From assembly GCA_002067205.1 (NCBI GenBank), contig MVQL01000211.1, positions 163,382 to 227,381 on the forward strand: a stretch of DNA of 64,000 bases, given 5' to 3'. The notes beneath the pieces are model-generated. The model saw only the letters and a program-made list of their open reading frames with translations. It did no database searches and was not told where the DNA came from. Shown here one piece after another: positions 46,085 through 54,003 of the stretch. Source of the stretch: Pelotomaculum sp. PtaB.Bin104 (GTDB lineage: Bacteria; Bacillota; Desulfotomaculia; Desulfotomaculales; Pelotomaculaceae). Each line of letters opens with the position of its first letter. The stretch's first letter is position 1. A program made the position numbers and the translations under genes.

Positions 46085-47254
46085 TCACAGTGACTCGGCG
46101 ATTTTGATCAGCTCCGGCTCGGGCAGGTTGCCGTGCACGGTGATCACCTGCCCTCCCTGCTCCCAGGTCAGGGTAACCCCGCCGGAGGGGGATGGATTGT
46201 GCAACAGCCCGTCATGATTTTTGAGCCGGATCACTTGACCGGCTGAACTAAGAGCGGAGGCATAGCTGTCCTGGGCCGGGCGGGCTTCGATATAAAAGTT
46301 CGACTCGCCAGCAGTGTAATTAAGGCGGACCGCAACGCCCCAGCTTTCGATATTGGTCAGATTTGCCCCCTCCGGCAAGTAGCCCGGCGATAAGGAGGTG
46401 CCGTCTGACCCGCCGGCCAGGTCGTACGTTTCGCTATTCGGAACAGTTGCTGTTCTCATCAAGGTCTCGCCGCCGGCCGGCTGGGTGGCCTTGCTGGATA
46501 TTTGCGATGCCATTGCCCCGCCGGACCCGGTGCTTTGACCGGTGTTAGGCGCCGCCGTTTTATCAGTGTTGGGTGCATCGCCTGCCTTCGGCAACAGGGC
46601 CCGGTCGGACACGCCGGTGTCGCCGTCCGCCGCGCTTGCGCCTAATGCAGTTCCGCCAGGCGCGCTGTCAGTCGGTGCCGCCAGCTGTTCCAGCACACCG
46701 GCGACATGGTTTAACGCGACTTTCGCACTGGTGTCTGACGTTTCAGCAGTCCGGGCACTGTCCTCCAAGGTCGAGTCTATGCCGCCGCTGTTGGCAGCCG
46801 GCGGTGACGCGGCGCCCTCCGGCAGCCCGCCGGCAATACCGGTGCCCGCATTTTCAACCATCACCCGGGAGGGCTGGTCGATCATCATGTTCTGGATCGG
46901 TATCCCGCTAAAGTGCTGCTGGAACAGCCCGTAGGCCGCCACAAAGACGAGGAGGGCGGCGGCGACGCCGGCATAGCGGCCAAAGGGCCGCAGGCGCTCG
47001 AAAAAAGGAGCCCGGTAGCCGGCCCGGCCAACCCGGTCCTCAATCCTTTCACAAAGGCCCTCCGGCACCGGAATTTCTGCGAACATAAATTTAATTTCCT
47101 GGCGCAGGCGGTCGTCCACATGCTGCATTTTGTCAAATTCCTGCCGGCACTGGCTGCACCCGGCCAGGTGCTCGTCGACCAGATTTTTTCTTTTCAGTTT
47201 TAGATCCCCGTCCAGGTAATCGTTAAACCAGCCTCTGATGTACTCACATAGCAT
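46085..47254 (-). CDS. Zinc-finger anti-sigma factor with C-terminal DUF4367-like domain
   Basis: The N-terminal ZAS motif is HLAGCSQC (His29, Cys33, Cys36), the usual zinc site of ECF anti-sigma factors. One membrane helix (about 90-110) follows, then a long Ala/Gly/Ser/Thr-rich linker of low complexity and a C-terminal DUF4367/LolA-like domain (LSPGYLPEGANLTNIESWG, then VTLTWEQGGQVITVHG). So it spans the membrane with a sensor outside. It begins five bases after the sigma gene ends. Confidence 0.88.
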   Translation of the reverse strand: MLCEYIRGWFNDYLDGDLKLKRKNLVDEHLAGCSQCRQEFDKMQHVDDRLRQEIKFMFAEIPVPEGLCERIEDRVGRAGYRAPFFERLRPFGRYAGVAAALLVFVAAYGLFQQHFSGIPIQNMMIDQPSRVMVENAGTGIAGGLPEGAASPPAANSGGIDSTLEDSARTAETSDTSAKVALNHVAGVLEQLAAPTDSAPGGTALGASAADGDTGVSDRALLPKAGDAPNTDKTAAPNTGQSTGSGGAMASQISSKATQPAGGETLMRTATVPNSETYDLAGGSDGTSLSPGYLPEGANLTNIESWGVAVRLNYTAGESNFYIEARPAQDSYASALSSAGQVIRLKNHDGLLHNPSPSGGVTLTWEQGGQVITVHGNLPEPELIKIAESL

Positions 47255-47259
47255 GCTTT

Positions 47260-47796
47260 TTAGCCTCTTTCTAAAATCTCTCGTAAGGTGGCGCGAGCGC
47301 CGGCCAGCCGGGACTTCACCGTGCCCACGGGTATTTTTAAGAGCCGGGCCACTGATTTCACGTCCAGGTCCATTTCGTAATACATTACTAAAACAGCCCG
47401 GTGGCTGTCGCTGAGCATTTTGATGGCATTTTTCAGCTCCATGCTCTGGTCGATACGGCCCACCCAGTCTTTTGCCGCCGCAGTTTCCCGGTCTGCCATT
47501 TTCCCCAGAAGCGCCCCCTCTCGCCGTTTTTTTCGCAGGTAATCATAGCAAAGGTTGACAGTGATCCGGCTGAGCCAGGTCCGAAAAGACGACTCCAGGC
47601 GAAAATCCGCCAGTTTGCGGTAGCACGTCAAAATGGCTTCCTGGGTCAAGTCCTCCGCCTCGCTCTGGTTTTGCAGGATGGAATAGGCTACCCGGTAGGA
47701 GTAGCCGGCATGCCTTTGGGTTAGTTCAGAAAAAGCTTCCTTGTCACCGGCCTGAGCCGCAAGTACCAATTTGCGCTCGCTCGCATCCTCATTCAT
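47260..47796 (-). CDS. ECF-type RNA polymerase sigma factor
   Basis: Region 2 (YRVAYSILQNQSEAEDLTQE, TWLSRITVNLCYDYLRKK) and region 4 (MLSDSHRAVLVMYYEMDLDVKSVA) are both present in 178 residues. Group resembles SigW/RpoE-like ECF factors. It is paired with the zinc-finger anti-sigma gene directly downstream. I choose the ATG at 47796 (AAAGAG six bases upstream) over a TTG five codons earlier. Confidence 0.92.
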   Translation of the reverse strand: MNEDASERKLVLAAQAGDKEAFSELTQRHAGYSYRVAYSILQNQSEAEDLTQEAILTCYRKLADFRLESSFRTWLSRITVNLCYDYLRKKRREGALLGKMADRETAAAKDWVGRIDQSMELKNAIKMLSDSHRAVLVMYYEMDLDVKSVARLLKIPVGTVKSRLAGARATLREILERG

Positions 47797-48242
47797 ATTG
47801 GTCTCTTTCAATGTTATTCTAAATTTTAGACGTAAAATAGCCCGGGGCGGTTCATCTTCAGCGCCGGCCCAGGGTTTTAGTCCGTTAGACTTTTTTAGTA
47901 TTTCTATTTCTCTGTGCAGGTGAATAATCCTTTACAATTCGAATTATTAATCTGTTAGAGGAGGTATTTACCATTAGTACCATTTATAAGATTTTAGACT
48001 GTACAAATATTGGCAAATTAGTCAGTCGCCCGGCTAATGTCATGCTCTACGTACTATTGAATGCAATCCATATAAATATTGGCAACTCCAGTTAAATAGT
48101 CAAATATGTAATATTTTTTACTGGTGCAGACTTTTATCCTGCTCATATAAAATTTTTAATTTTATGAAATAAACCAGTTCTTGCGCTAACGAAGGAAATA
48201 AGCCGCTCATTGTCGAATTTAATGAGGGGAGGGTCTTGAAAA
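47797..48242. other. 446-base intergenic region between divergent genes
   Basis: Promoter space for the ECF operon and the 48243 gene. The phrase AAATATTGGCAA occurs at 48004 and, slightly changed, at 48073. No RNA gene or ORF was recognised. Confidence 0.4.
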
Positions 48243-49088
48243 ATGGATGAGGTTAGCAAAGATACCAATGAAAATATGACCCCGGTCAATTCGGTTAATA
48301 AAGAAGATTGTAAAGTAGCTTTAAAGAATGGGCCAATACACGACTTTAATTATCGTGAGCGGGTAGTCGCTTTTCTCGATATTCTTGGATTCAAGCAAAA
48401 AGTAAATGAAAGTTCCAGCAGCCAGGAAACGACCGTGCGCATCTGCTCGGCCTTGAATTTTTTGACTTATGATTATAAACAATACAACAGTTTTTGCAGC
48501 AGTACTGAGGCATTTGTGAAGAGCGGCCGCAGAGTGACGGCATTTTCCGATAGTATCATTATTTCATACCCCAAGAATGAGGAAACAATGATTTTTCTAG
48601 TGTTGGACGTGATGCTGCTGCAGGCCCACCTGGCTGATCTCGGCTTCATGCTGCGCGGCGGCATTGCCTTAGGGCAGGTGTTTCACAGCGGTAATATCGC
48701 TTTCGGGCCGGCTTTAATCAGGGCATATGAGTTAGAATCTAAAGCGGCCATTTACCCCCGGGTTATTCTGGAAAAAAAATATTTACAAGAATACAGCTAT
48801 GACCTGCAGTATTTAAACCCCGGCTTATATTCAATACACCCGAATTTGAACGACATCGATCACCTTGTTCATTTAGTTAGGGAAGATCACGACAGTTTAT
48901 TCTATGTTGATTTTCTTTTGGTCTGCGGGCAGGGGACAATCAACAAGCTATTGGCCTTATGTGAAGAAATGCTGAGCAGCACGGATGAGCCAAGTGAGAT
49001 CGGAAAGATTAACTGGCTGAAGAATTATATCCACCGGCATGAAAGAAGAACGATAAAAAATCAAGATATGCTGCAAAAGGGGCTATGA
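48243..49088 (+). CDS. Uncharacterised protein with nucleotide-cyclase-like palm pattern
   Basis: Not a firmly named family. Residues about 39-55 (RVVAFLDILGFKQKV) and 99-112 (VTAFSDSIIISYP) resemble the two metal-binding aspartate strands of class III cyclases (FxDIxGF and a D-S/D-G strand), and LRGGIALGQVFHSGNIAFGPAL further on is a conserved block of a widespread family of hypothetical proteins. No signal peptide or membrane helix. GAGGGGAGGG precedes the ATG. A hairpin overlaps its stop. Possible nucleotide cyclase-like enzyme; not demonstrated. Confidence 0.6.
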   Translation: MDEVSKDTNENMTPVNSVNKEDCKVALKNGPIHDFNYRERVVAFLDILGFKQKVNESSSSQETTVRICSALNFLTYDYKQYNSFCSSTEAFVKSGRRVTAFSDSIIISYPKNEETMIFLVLDVMLLQAHLADLGFMLRGGIALGQVFHSGNIAFGPALIRAYELESKAAIYPRVILEKKYLQEYSYDLQYLNPGLYSIHPNLNDIDHLVHLVREDHDSLFYVDFLLVCGQGTINKLLALCEEMLSSTDEPSEIGKINWLKNYIHRHERRTIKNQDMLQKGL

Positions 49089-49107
49089 TCTTGGCTAGAT
49101 CATAGCC
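49081..49107 (+). terminator. Hairpin over the stop of the cyclase-like gene
   Basis: GGCTATGATC/GATCATAGCC is a perfect ten-base stem with a seven-base loop, followed by a short TCTTC run. Confidence 0.55.
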
Positions 49108-49200
49108 TCTTCACATAAGCATAAAAGTAAGCATAAAATTTTACCCACATACGAATGCAGTTAAAGTGTGAGAAAATACGCTTCAATTAAGGGGTAGAAT

Positions 49201-49281
49201 ATGTATAATAATAAAATAATTACCAAGGGTGATGTAGATTTTATAGAAAAAGCTGTTACTTCCGGTAAAAGCGAAGATTAA
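49201..49281 (+). pseudogene. Short ORF interrupted by an in-frame TAA
   Basis: ATG with AAGGGG upstream encodes MYNNKIITKGDVDFIEKAV and seven more residues, then TAA. The same frame continues after the stop as LKKFVTYLYMCPKYMI. It may be a tiny gene or a disrupted one. The remaining 49282-49467 stretch holds only the SD of the next gene. Confidence 0.3.
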
Positions 49282-49467
49282 CTTAAAAAGTTTGTAACGT
49301 ATCTATATATGTGTCCCAAATACATGATTTAGAATATTAACTTACCACTGTGCAGGCCAAATTCTTCTAAGCGGGGGGGACGAGGAGCAACGTTGTGTTC
49401 AGGCCAGCACCGTGCATGAGTAGTGTGGTTCGTGTTTATATTATTTTTCCGACTGGAGGAAATTTTA

Positions 49468-49806
49468 ATGGAAAAAGTAAGCGTTACCGTATTCGGCACC
49501 AACCTGCCTATTCCCGCCGGGTGCAGTTGATGAGGGCCGACCCAGGCTGCAGGATGCAGCCCGATCAGGATGATGGAAGAGGATGCAAAAAATTTGGAAA
49601 AATTTTTGACCGAAAAATTTGGGCAGCAAAACATAGATTTTACTTTTGTGGAAGTACAAAGTGATAAGATAAAAAAATACCCGGAGATTGAAGCGGTTTT
49701 AGAGAAATCAATTTTACCGCTTACCGTTATTAACGATAAACCGCGCTTTCAGGGCGGGTTATCCGTAACCATGATCTCAGAAGCTGTAGAACAGTTGATG
49801 AAATGA
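49468..49806 (+). CDS. Probable selenoprotein, thioredoxin-fold, with two adjacent UGA codons
   Basis: ATG 49468 has GGAGG eight bases upstream. The frame begins MEKVSVTVFGTNLPIPAGCS, meets TGA TGA (49528-49533) and continues unbroken for 90 codons: GPTQAAGCSPIRMMEEDAKN onward, ending with a cis-Pro-type strand LPLTVIND and GGLSVTMISEAVEQLMK. The start resembles a thioredoxin-fold first strand leading to a redox-centre position, where the UGAs lie. A GGCTGCA/TGCAGCC stem with GGA loop follows; its loop G is 18 bases after the second UGA, the same spacing as in E. coli fdhF. I therefore read at least the second UGA as Sec (112 residues). Read as a stop, the gene would be a broken fragment. Confidence 0.75.
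49545..49561 (+). promoter_or_regulatory. Candidate bacterial SECIS element 1
   Basis: Perfect seven-base stem GGCTGCA/TGCAGCC with loop GGA inside the coding sequence. From the two UGA codons the loop G lies 21 and 18 bases downstream, within the range for SelB-dependent elements. Confidence 0.7.
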
Positions 49807-49842
49807 TGAATACGGCAGCTAATACCGGAGGAGGCTTATTTA

Positions 49843-50013
49843 ATGGCTAAAGAAAAAGGTGAAAAGAAAAGTTTCTTTGACTTTTTGAAAAGGCCAAAGT
49901 CGTCTGGGTGATGCGATATTAAAATTGTCGAGGTCGACAAGGAAGACAAGGAAGACAAGAGTAAAAAAGGCGGCTGTGATTTTAATATTGTTCCTGCTGA
50001 TGAGAAAAAATAA
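49843..50013 (+). CDS. Probable small selenoprotein (56 residues, one UGA)
   Basis: ATG 49843 has GGAGGAGG eight bases upstream. The frame reads MAKEKGEKKSFFDFLKRPKS then SG-UGA-CDIKIVEV, continues with a Lys/Asp-rich stretch and GGCDFNIVPADEKK, and ends at TAA. The UGA (49909-49911) is next to a Cys, making a Sec-Cys pair before a DIKI strand. A stem TTGTCG/CGACAA with AGGT loop follows, its loop G 20 bases after the UGA. It lies 36 bases after the first selenoprotein, in the same frame, so the two are surely co-transcribed. No function is known; the thiol/selenol pair suggests metal(loid) binding. Confidence 0.75.
49925..49940 (+). promoter_or_regulatory. Candidate bacterial SECIS element 2
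   Basis: Six-base perfect stem TTGTCG/CGACAA with tetraloop AGGT; the first loop G is 20 bases after the UGA at 49909. Confidence 0.65.
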
Positions 50014-50070
50014 TTTATGGTACGGTAACTCAAGTTACACCCGTTATCGCTTAAGGCCCTTAACATTAAA

Positions 50071-50094
50071 GCCCCTGTTGTTAACGACAGGGGC
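50071..50094. terminator. Hairpin between the converging selenoprotein and thioredoxin operons
   Basis: GCCCCTGT/ACAGGGGC with an eight-base loop, flanked by short A/T runs on both sides. It is a plausible bidirectional terminator. Confidence 0.6.
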
Positions 50095-50108
50095 AAAAAT
50101 TTATTTGC

Positions 50109-50348
50109 TTATATCTCTTCCTGGAGGTACTTCTTCAGCGCATCCTTGCCGGGCACCTTGCCGGTGGATTTAATCTTGCCGTTTACCACCAGGGCCGGGG
50201 TGGTCATCACCCCCGCGGCGAGAATTTCCCTTAAATCCTCCACCTTTTTCACGTCAGCTCCCAGGCCCAGCTCGCTGTTTAACTCCGTGACTTTTTTATA
50301 CAGGTCGTTGCACTTAGAACAGCCTGTTCCCAATATTTTTATCTCCAT
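50109..50348 (-). CDS. Small thioredoxin-fold redox protein (TM0996/MTH895 type)
   Basis: The 79-residue protein has the redox motif CSKC (residues 10-13) after the first strand, the cis-Pro segment TTPALVVNGKI, and the short total length typical of the TM0996 family. In other genomes these proteins accompany DUF318 permeases and arsenic genes. Here a permease gene lies directly upstream on the same strand and selenoproteins converge. AAAGGGGATG region gives the SD. Confidence 0.9.
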   Translation of the reverse strand: MEIKILGTGCSKCNDLYKKVTELNSELGLGADVKKVEDLREILAAGVMTTPALVVNGKIKSTGKVPGKDALKKYLQEEI

Positions 50349-50512
50349 TTTAATGCCATCCCCTTTTATACGGTGATAATATTATACAATTTCAATCGAT
50401 AATTTTATCCTTTTGCCAACTCACTTACTGCTTCCGAGATCATTTCATTGGAAATCATCTTCCATAACCTCCATTTATATTATTAAACTAACTTGCCGCT
50501 GTTGTATACCTT

Positions 50513-51517
50513 CTAAATAAACAGGTAGCCGATAGCATTAAAGGTGTAGCCAATGATCATAATGCCTAAGGTGACAAGCCCCGTAAATATTGCCAAGAGC
50601 TTAATTTTTACCACCTGCTTCAATAAAATCAGTGACGGGAGGGAAAGCGCGGTTACAGCCATCATCAGGGACAGCACGGTGCCCAGTCCAACTCCCTTTG
50701 CCACCAGGGCCTCAGCAATCGGCAGTGTTCCGAAAATATCCGCGTACATCGGCACACCGATTAAGGTTACCAGCGGCACCGAGTACCATTTGTCCTGGCC
50801 GAGCAGGGCATTGATAATTGACTCCGGGATCCAGTTGTGGATGGCGGCGCCGATGCCGACGCCGATAAAAATGAACATCCAGACTTTTTTTATAATGTCC
50901 TGCACCTGGTCCCTGGCAAAAGCCAACCGGTCACGGGTGGTCAGCTCCTCAGGTTCGGTGTCAATCAAAGCATTGTTATAAACAAACGGCTCCACATACT
51001 TTTCGAGCTTTGCTTTATTAATGATCGTCCCGCCGATGACGGCCAGGATAATGCCGACAACCACATAAGCGAGCGCTGTTTTCCAGTTAAAGATGCTGGC
51101 AACTAAGATCATCGACGCCAGGTCTACCAGAGGAGAGGATATTAAAAAGGAAAAGGTAATCCCAATGGGCAGGCCGGCGTTGGTAAATCCGATAAATAAG
51201 GGAATGGAGGAGCAGGAGCAAAATGGGGTGACCGTGCCTAGGAGCGCCCCCATGGTATTGGCCTTAATACCTGTAAAGCGTCCCAGGGTTTTCCTGGTCT
51301 GCTCAGGTGAAAAGAAGCTTTGGATATATGAAATAGTAAATATTAAGACCGAGAGCAGGACGAAGATCTTGATTACATCATAGATAAAAAAATGAATGCT
51401 GCCGCCCACCCGGGTATTCACGTCCAGGCCGAAGCCGTCTCTGACCAGTACAGTCACCAGGTTGTGAAGCCACTCCATTCTGAGCAACTGGTCATTTAAC
51501 CAGACAAAAATGAACAA
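50513..51517 (-). CDS. DUF318/COG0701 permease (ArsP-like)
   Basis: About eight membrane helices and the family's TPFCSCSSIPLFIGF motif with its Cys pair, followed by PIGITFSFLISSPLVD. ArsP-type members export trivalent organoarsenicals; others lack known substrates. It has a thioredoxin gene downstream and is part of a run of nine genes reaching to arsR. I start it at TTG 51517 (AGGAGG 11 bases upstream); ATG 51478 is the alternative, and a frame to 51601 has no SD. Confidence 0.85.
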   Translation of the reverse strand: MFIFVWLNDQLLRMEWLHNLVTVLVRDGFGLDVNTRVGGSIHFFIYDVIKIFVLLSVLIFTISYIQSFFSPEQTRKTLGRFTGIKANTMGALLGTVTPFCSCSSIPLFIGFTNAGLPIGITFSFLISSPLVDLASMILVASIFNWKTALAYVVVGIILAVIGGTIINKAKLEKYVEPFVYNNALIDTEPEELTTRDRLAFARDQVQDIIKKVWMFIFIGVGIGAAIHNWIPESIINALLGQDKWYSVPLVTLIGVPMYADIFGTLPIAEALVAKGVGLGTVLSLMMAVTALSLPSLILLKQVVKIKLLAIFTGLVTLGIMIIGYTFNAIGYLFI

Positions 51518-51674
51518 GTTAGCATCAGCCCTCCTAATTTGATCACCATTACCACCGTGTACGCCACCAGCGGCCGGAGACTGCTTCCAATCGATGAGCA
51601 CCAGGGTGCTAATCTCTTATAATTCAAACCTTTTTTCACATCAGTTAACGGTTACAAACCGTTGAATCACTTTT

Positions 51675-52124
51675 TCAGGTATATTTGGTCAAGGCCACTT
51701 CTTGTAGTAAATTTCCGGATAAGACATCCGTAATAATTGGCATCATTTTTGTTTTCGTCACAGAAGTATCAAAGTATTTTATATATAAAAGCGTCAGAAC
51801 CAGGGCAACGATACTAGCACTGGCCTCAGATAATAACGCCGGAAATCCAAAATTCTGTGAAATCCATACGCCGGCCAGGAAACCCAGAAAGGTTGTTATT
51901 AGTGGTAATATGAAAACAATGAAGGCTACTTTTAAACTGGTTTCCGGCAGGTCAATGATCACCCGCTGTCCCGCTGCTGCAGCAACCGGGTTGTAAACAT
52001 CCATGACCGAGGAATTACCGACGAGTTGTGACTCGCAGCTTTCACAATAAATCTGCCCGCTCGTTCTAACCTTTGCTGTTTTGCCGCTTATAGCCATCAC
52101 TATGCCTTCTGCTTTCCTTTTCAT
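51675..52124 (-). CDS. RseC/SoxR-reducing-system family membrane protein
   Basis: The N-terminus is a small Cys-containing cytosolic domain (EGIVMAISGKTAKVRTSG, then CESCESQ with three conserved Cys region), followed by two membrane helices as in RseC. RseC/RsxC-linked proteins take part in redox (SoxR reduction) or membrane-linked electron flow; some lie near thiamine or Rnf genes. Start 52124 has GTGAGG upstream and is favoured over 52148. Confidence 0.8.
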   Translation of the reverse strand: MKRKAEGIVMAISGKTAKVRTSGQIYCESCESQLVGNSSVMDVYNPVAAAAGQRVIIDLPETSLKVAFIVFILPLITTFLGFLAGVWISQNFGFPALLSEASASIVALVLTLLYIKYFDTSVTKTKMMPIITDVLSGNLLQEVALTKYT

Positions 52125-52152
52125 TTGCCTCACCACCCTGTAAACCATTATT

Positions 52153-52929
52153 TTAAATTAGCCTGGCGTACTTGCCGGCCAGGCTGTCTGCCAGTGCTTC
52201 TTCCTCGGGGCTCAGCCGGTCAGGCTGAAATTCAATATTTAACGCTCTTTTGAAGCCTTGTTTCAGGGCTTCGGCAACCTCTCCCAGTTCCACCCGGCGC
52301 TCGAGTATTTCCTCAAGGCAGGTGATTTTTTCGAGTAAAGCTTGTGGCGTGACTCTTTCAGTATCGGAAAAAATCTCGGAAAGAACTTTTGCCTGGGAGC
52401 GAATCAGGATGGATCCGTGCTGCAAAATTGTCGATTCAAAACGCTTCTGGGCGCTGCCGACAAATTTTCTGCCGTGCCAGGTAATGTCGCCCGGCGTGGC
52501 TAACGCAAAGCAGGCAGCAGGGAAGGGTTTTTTGAGCCGGTCAGAGCCCAGCCTGGCTTCGATGCCCAGCGAGGCAAAAGTATCGAGCAGGCCCTGGCAT
52601 AGAAAGCGAAAGGAATCCACCAGCCCCGGCGGGATGTCCCGGCCTAAAGAAACAGATAAGCTATAGGTCAGGTCGCCGTAATGCAGCACTGCCCGGCCTC
52701 CCGTGGAGCGCCTGACCGGCACGATGCCCAGCCTTTCTAAAACGTCAAAGCGAATGCCGGCCATTTTTTGAAAGTAGCCCAGGGACAGGGCGGGCGGGCT
52801 CCAGGTATAAAGTCTCAGCACCGGCGGGCTTTCACCCCGGGCGTGGCGGGTGACCAGGGCCTCATCAACGGCCATGTTCCAGGACGGATCGCCCGGGCCG
52901 CTGTCAATCAGCCGCCAGCGCTGTGCCAC
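52153..52929 (-). CDS. Lipoate-protein ligase A family protein
   Basis: The LplA/biotinyl-ligase fold shows WNMAVDEALVTRHARGESPPVLRLY in its N-terminal part (DEAL typical), RRSTGGRAVLHYGDLTYSL for the lipoyl-AMP site and KFVGSAQKRFESTILQHGSIL further on. It attaches lipoate (or octanoate) to carrier domains such as GcvH. It overlaps lipA by 26 bases; GTG start with AGGAGGTGA upstream. The carrier candidate is the gcvH-like gene at 55493-55965. Confidence 0.9.
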   Translation of the reverse strand: MAQRWRLIDSGPGDPSWNMAVDEALVTRHARGESPPVLRLYTWSPPALSLGYFQKMAGIRFDVLERLGIVPVRRSTGGRAVLHYGDLTYSLSVSLGRDIPPGLVDSFRFLCQGLLDTFASLGIEARLGSDRLKKPFPAACFALATPGDITWHGRKFVGSAQKRFESTILQHGSILIRSQAKVLSEIFSDTERVTPQALLEKITCLEEILERRVELGEVAEALKQGFKRALNIEFQPDRLSPEEEALADSLAGKYARLI

Positions 52930-53818
52930 TGTCCGTCACCTCCTGGTAGCAGTCGCCGGCACGGTAGGAGCTGCGCACCAGCGGGCCGGCATTCACGCTC
53001 TTAAAGCCTGTTTTTCTTGCCAGGGCAGCCCACTCTTCATATTCCTCTGGCGGGACGTAGCGCTTGACGGGATGGTGCTGCCTGGAAGGCGACAGGTACT
53101 GGCCGATCGTCAACATTGTCACACCGACGTTACCCAGCTCCTGAATCAGTTCTGCTACCTCATGCTTTTCCTCGCCCAGCCCCAGCATAAATCCGGTCTT
53201 GACTAGTGTGCCGGCCCGGGCTCTTTGAGCGGCTTCAGCCAGCAGGCCAAGTGACCGCCGGTAAGAGACCCCGGGTCGGACAGCGGGGTAAAGCCGGGGA
53301 ATGGTTTCGATATTGTGGGAAAAAACTTCCGGGCTAGCCACCAGGACAGTCTCCAGGGCTGAAATTGACCCGCCAAAGTCAGGAGTCAGCACTTCGACAG
53401 TGGGTGGGGCCGGCAAAGCGTGCAGCGCTTCGATTACTTGGGCAAAAAGGCGGGCGCCCCCGTCAGGCAGGTCGTCCCTGGTTACGGAGGTAGCCACGAC
53501 GTGCTTTAGCTCCAGGGCTTTGGCCGCTTCCTTCAGCCGCACCGGCTCTTCCTGGTCAAGTTCGTCCGGCTTGCCGTGGCCCACGGCGCAAAAAGCGCAG
53601 TTTCTCGTGCACACGTTGCCGAGGATCATAAAGGTGGCGGTGCCCCGTGAGTAACAGCTGCCCCGGTTGGGGCACCGGGCGCCCTGGCAAACTGTATTTA
53701 ATCCATACCTGGCCAGGTTTTCATTAGTGAAACGATGCATCGCAGGGTCTTTTTTTTGCTTGGCCAGGCGGATTTGATCAATCAGCCAATGCGGCATAGG
53801 GAGCTTTGTTGCGTCCAT
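52904..53818 (-). CDS. lipA: Lipoyl synthase
   Basis: Both Fe-S clusters are visible: the auxiliary CxxxxCxxxxxC (Cys44, Cys49, Cys55 in CQGARCPNRGSC) and the radical-SAM CTRNCAFC (Cys70, Cys74, Cys77), and the terminal RSSYRAGD motif with its conserved serine. It inserts sulfur into octanoyl-carrier proteins. 304 residues is normal. It is translationally coupled to the lipoate ligase gene downstream. Confidence 0.96.
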   Translation of the reverse strand: MDATKLPMPHWLIDQIRLAKQKKDPAMHRFTNENLARYGLNTVCQGARCPNRGSCYSRGTATFMILGNVCTRNCAFCAVGHGKPDELDQEEPVRLKEAAKALELKHVVATSVTRDDLPDGGARLFAQVIEALHALPAPPTVEVLTPDFGGSISALETVLVASPEVFSHNIETIPRLYPAVRPGVSYRRSLGLLAEAAQRARAGTLVKTGFMLGLGEEKHEVAELIQELGNVGVTMLTIGQYLSPSRQHHPVKRYVPPEEYEEWAALARKTGFKSVNAGPLVRSSYRAGDCYQEVTDSGTALAAD

Positions 53819-54003
53819 GCTTACAACACCTGCTTAACTAAAATTGCGGTCTGATGATTCACAGTTCATTAAAAATGCCCTTACTATTTAATAATTGTCG
53901 CTATCCTTGCTAGATTCAAGCTTTCACAATGATGACTTTTTTACCATGACTGTCGTTTGATAATATGCCGCACGATGGGGTCTGGAGCAAAAGTTTGAGC
54001 CAC

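Noticed and set aside
49395..49664. 89-codon plus-strand frame overlapping the first selenoprotein
   Set aside because: It is in a different frame from the SD/ATG-led gene, lacks an SD and has no protein-like pattern.
49804..49845. UGA-UGA at the end of the first selenoprotein read through into the second gene (same frame)
   Set aside because: No stem-loop follows at SECIS distance, and the second gene has its own strong SD and ATG.
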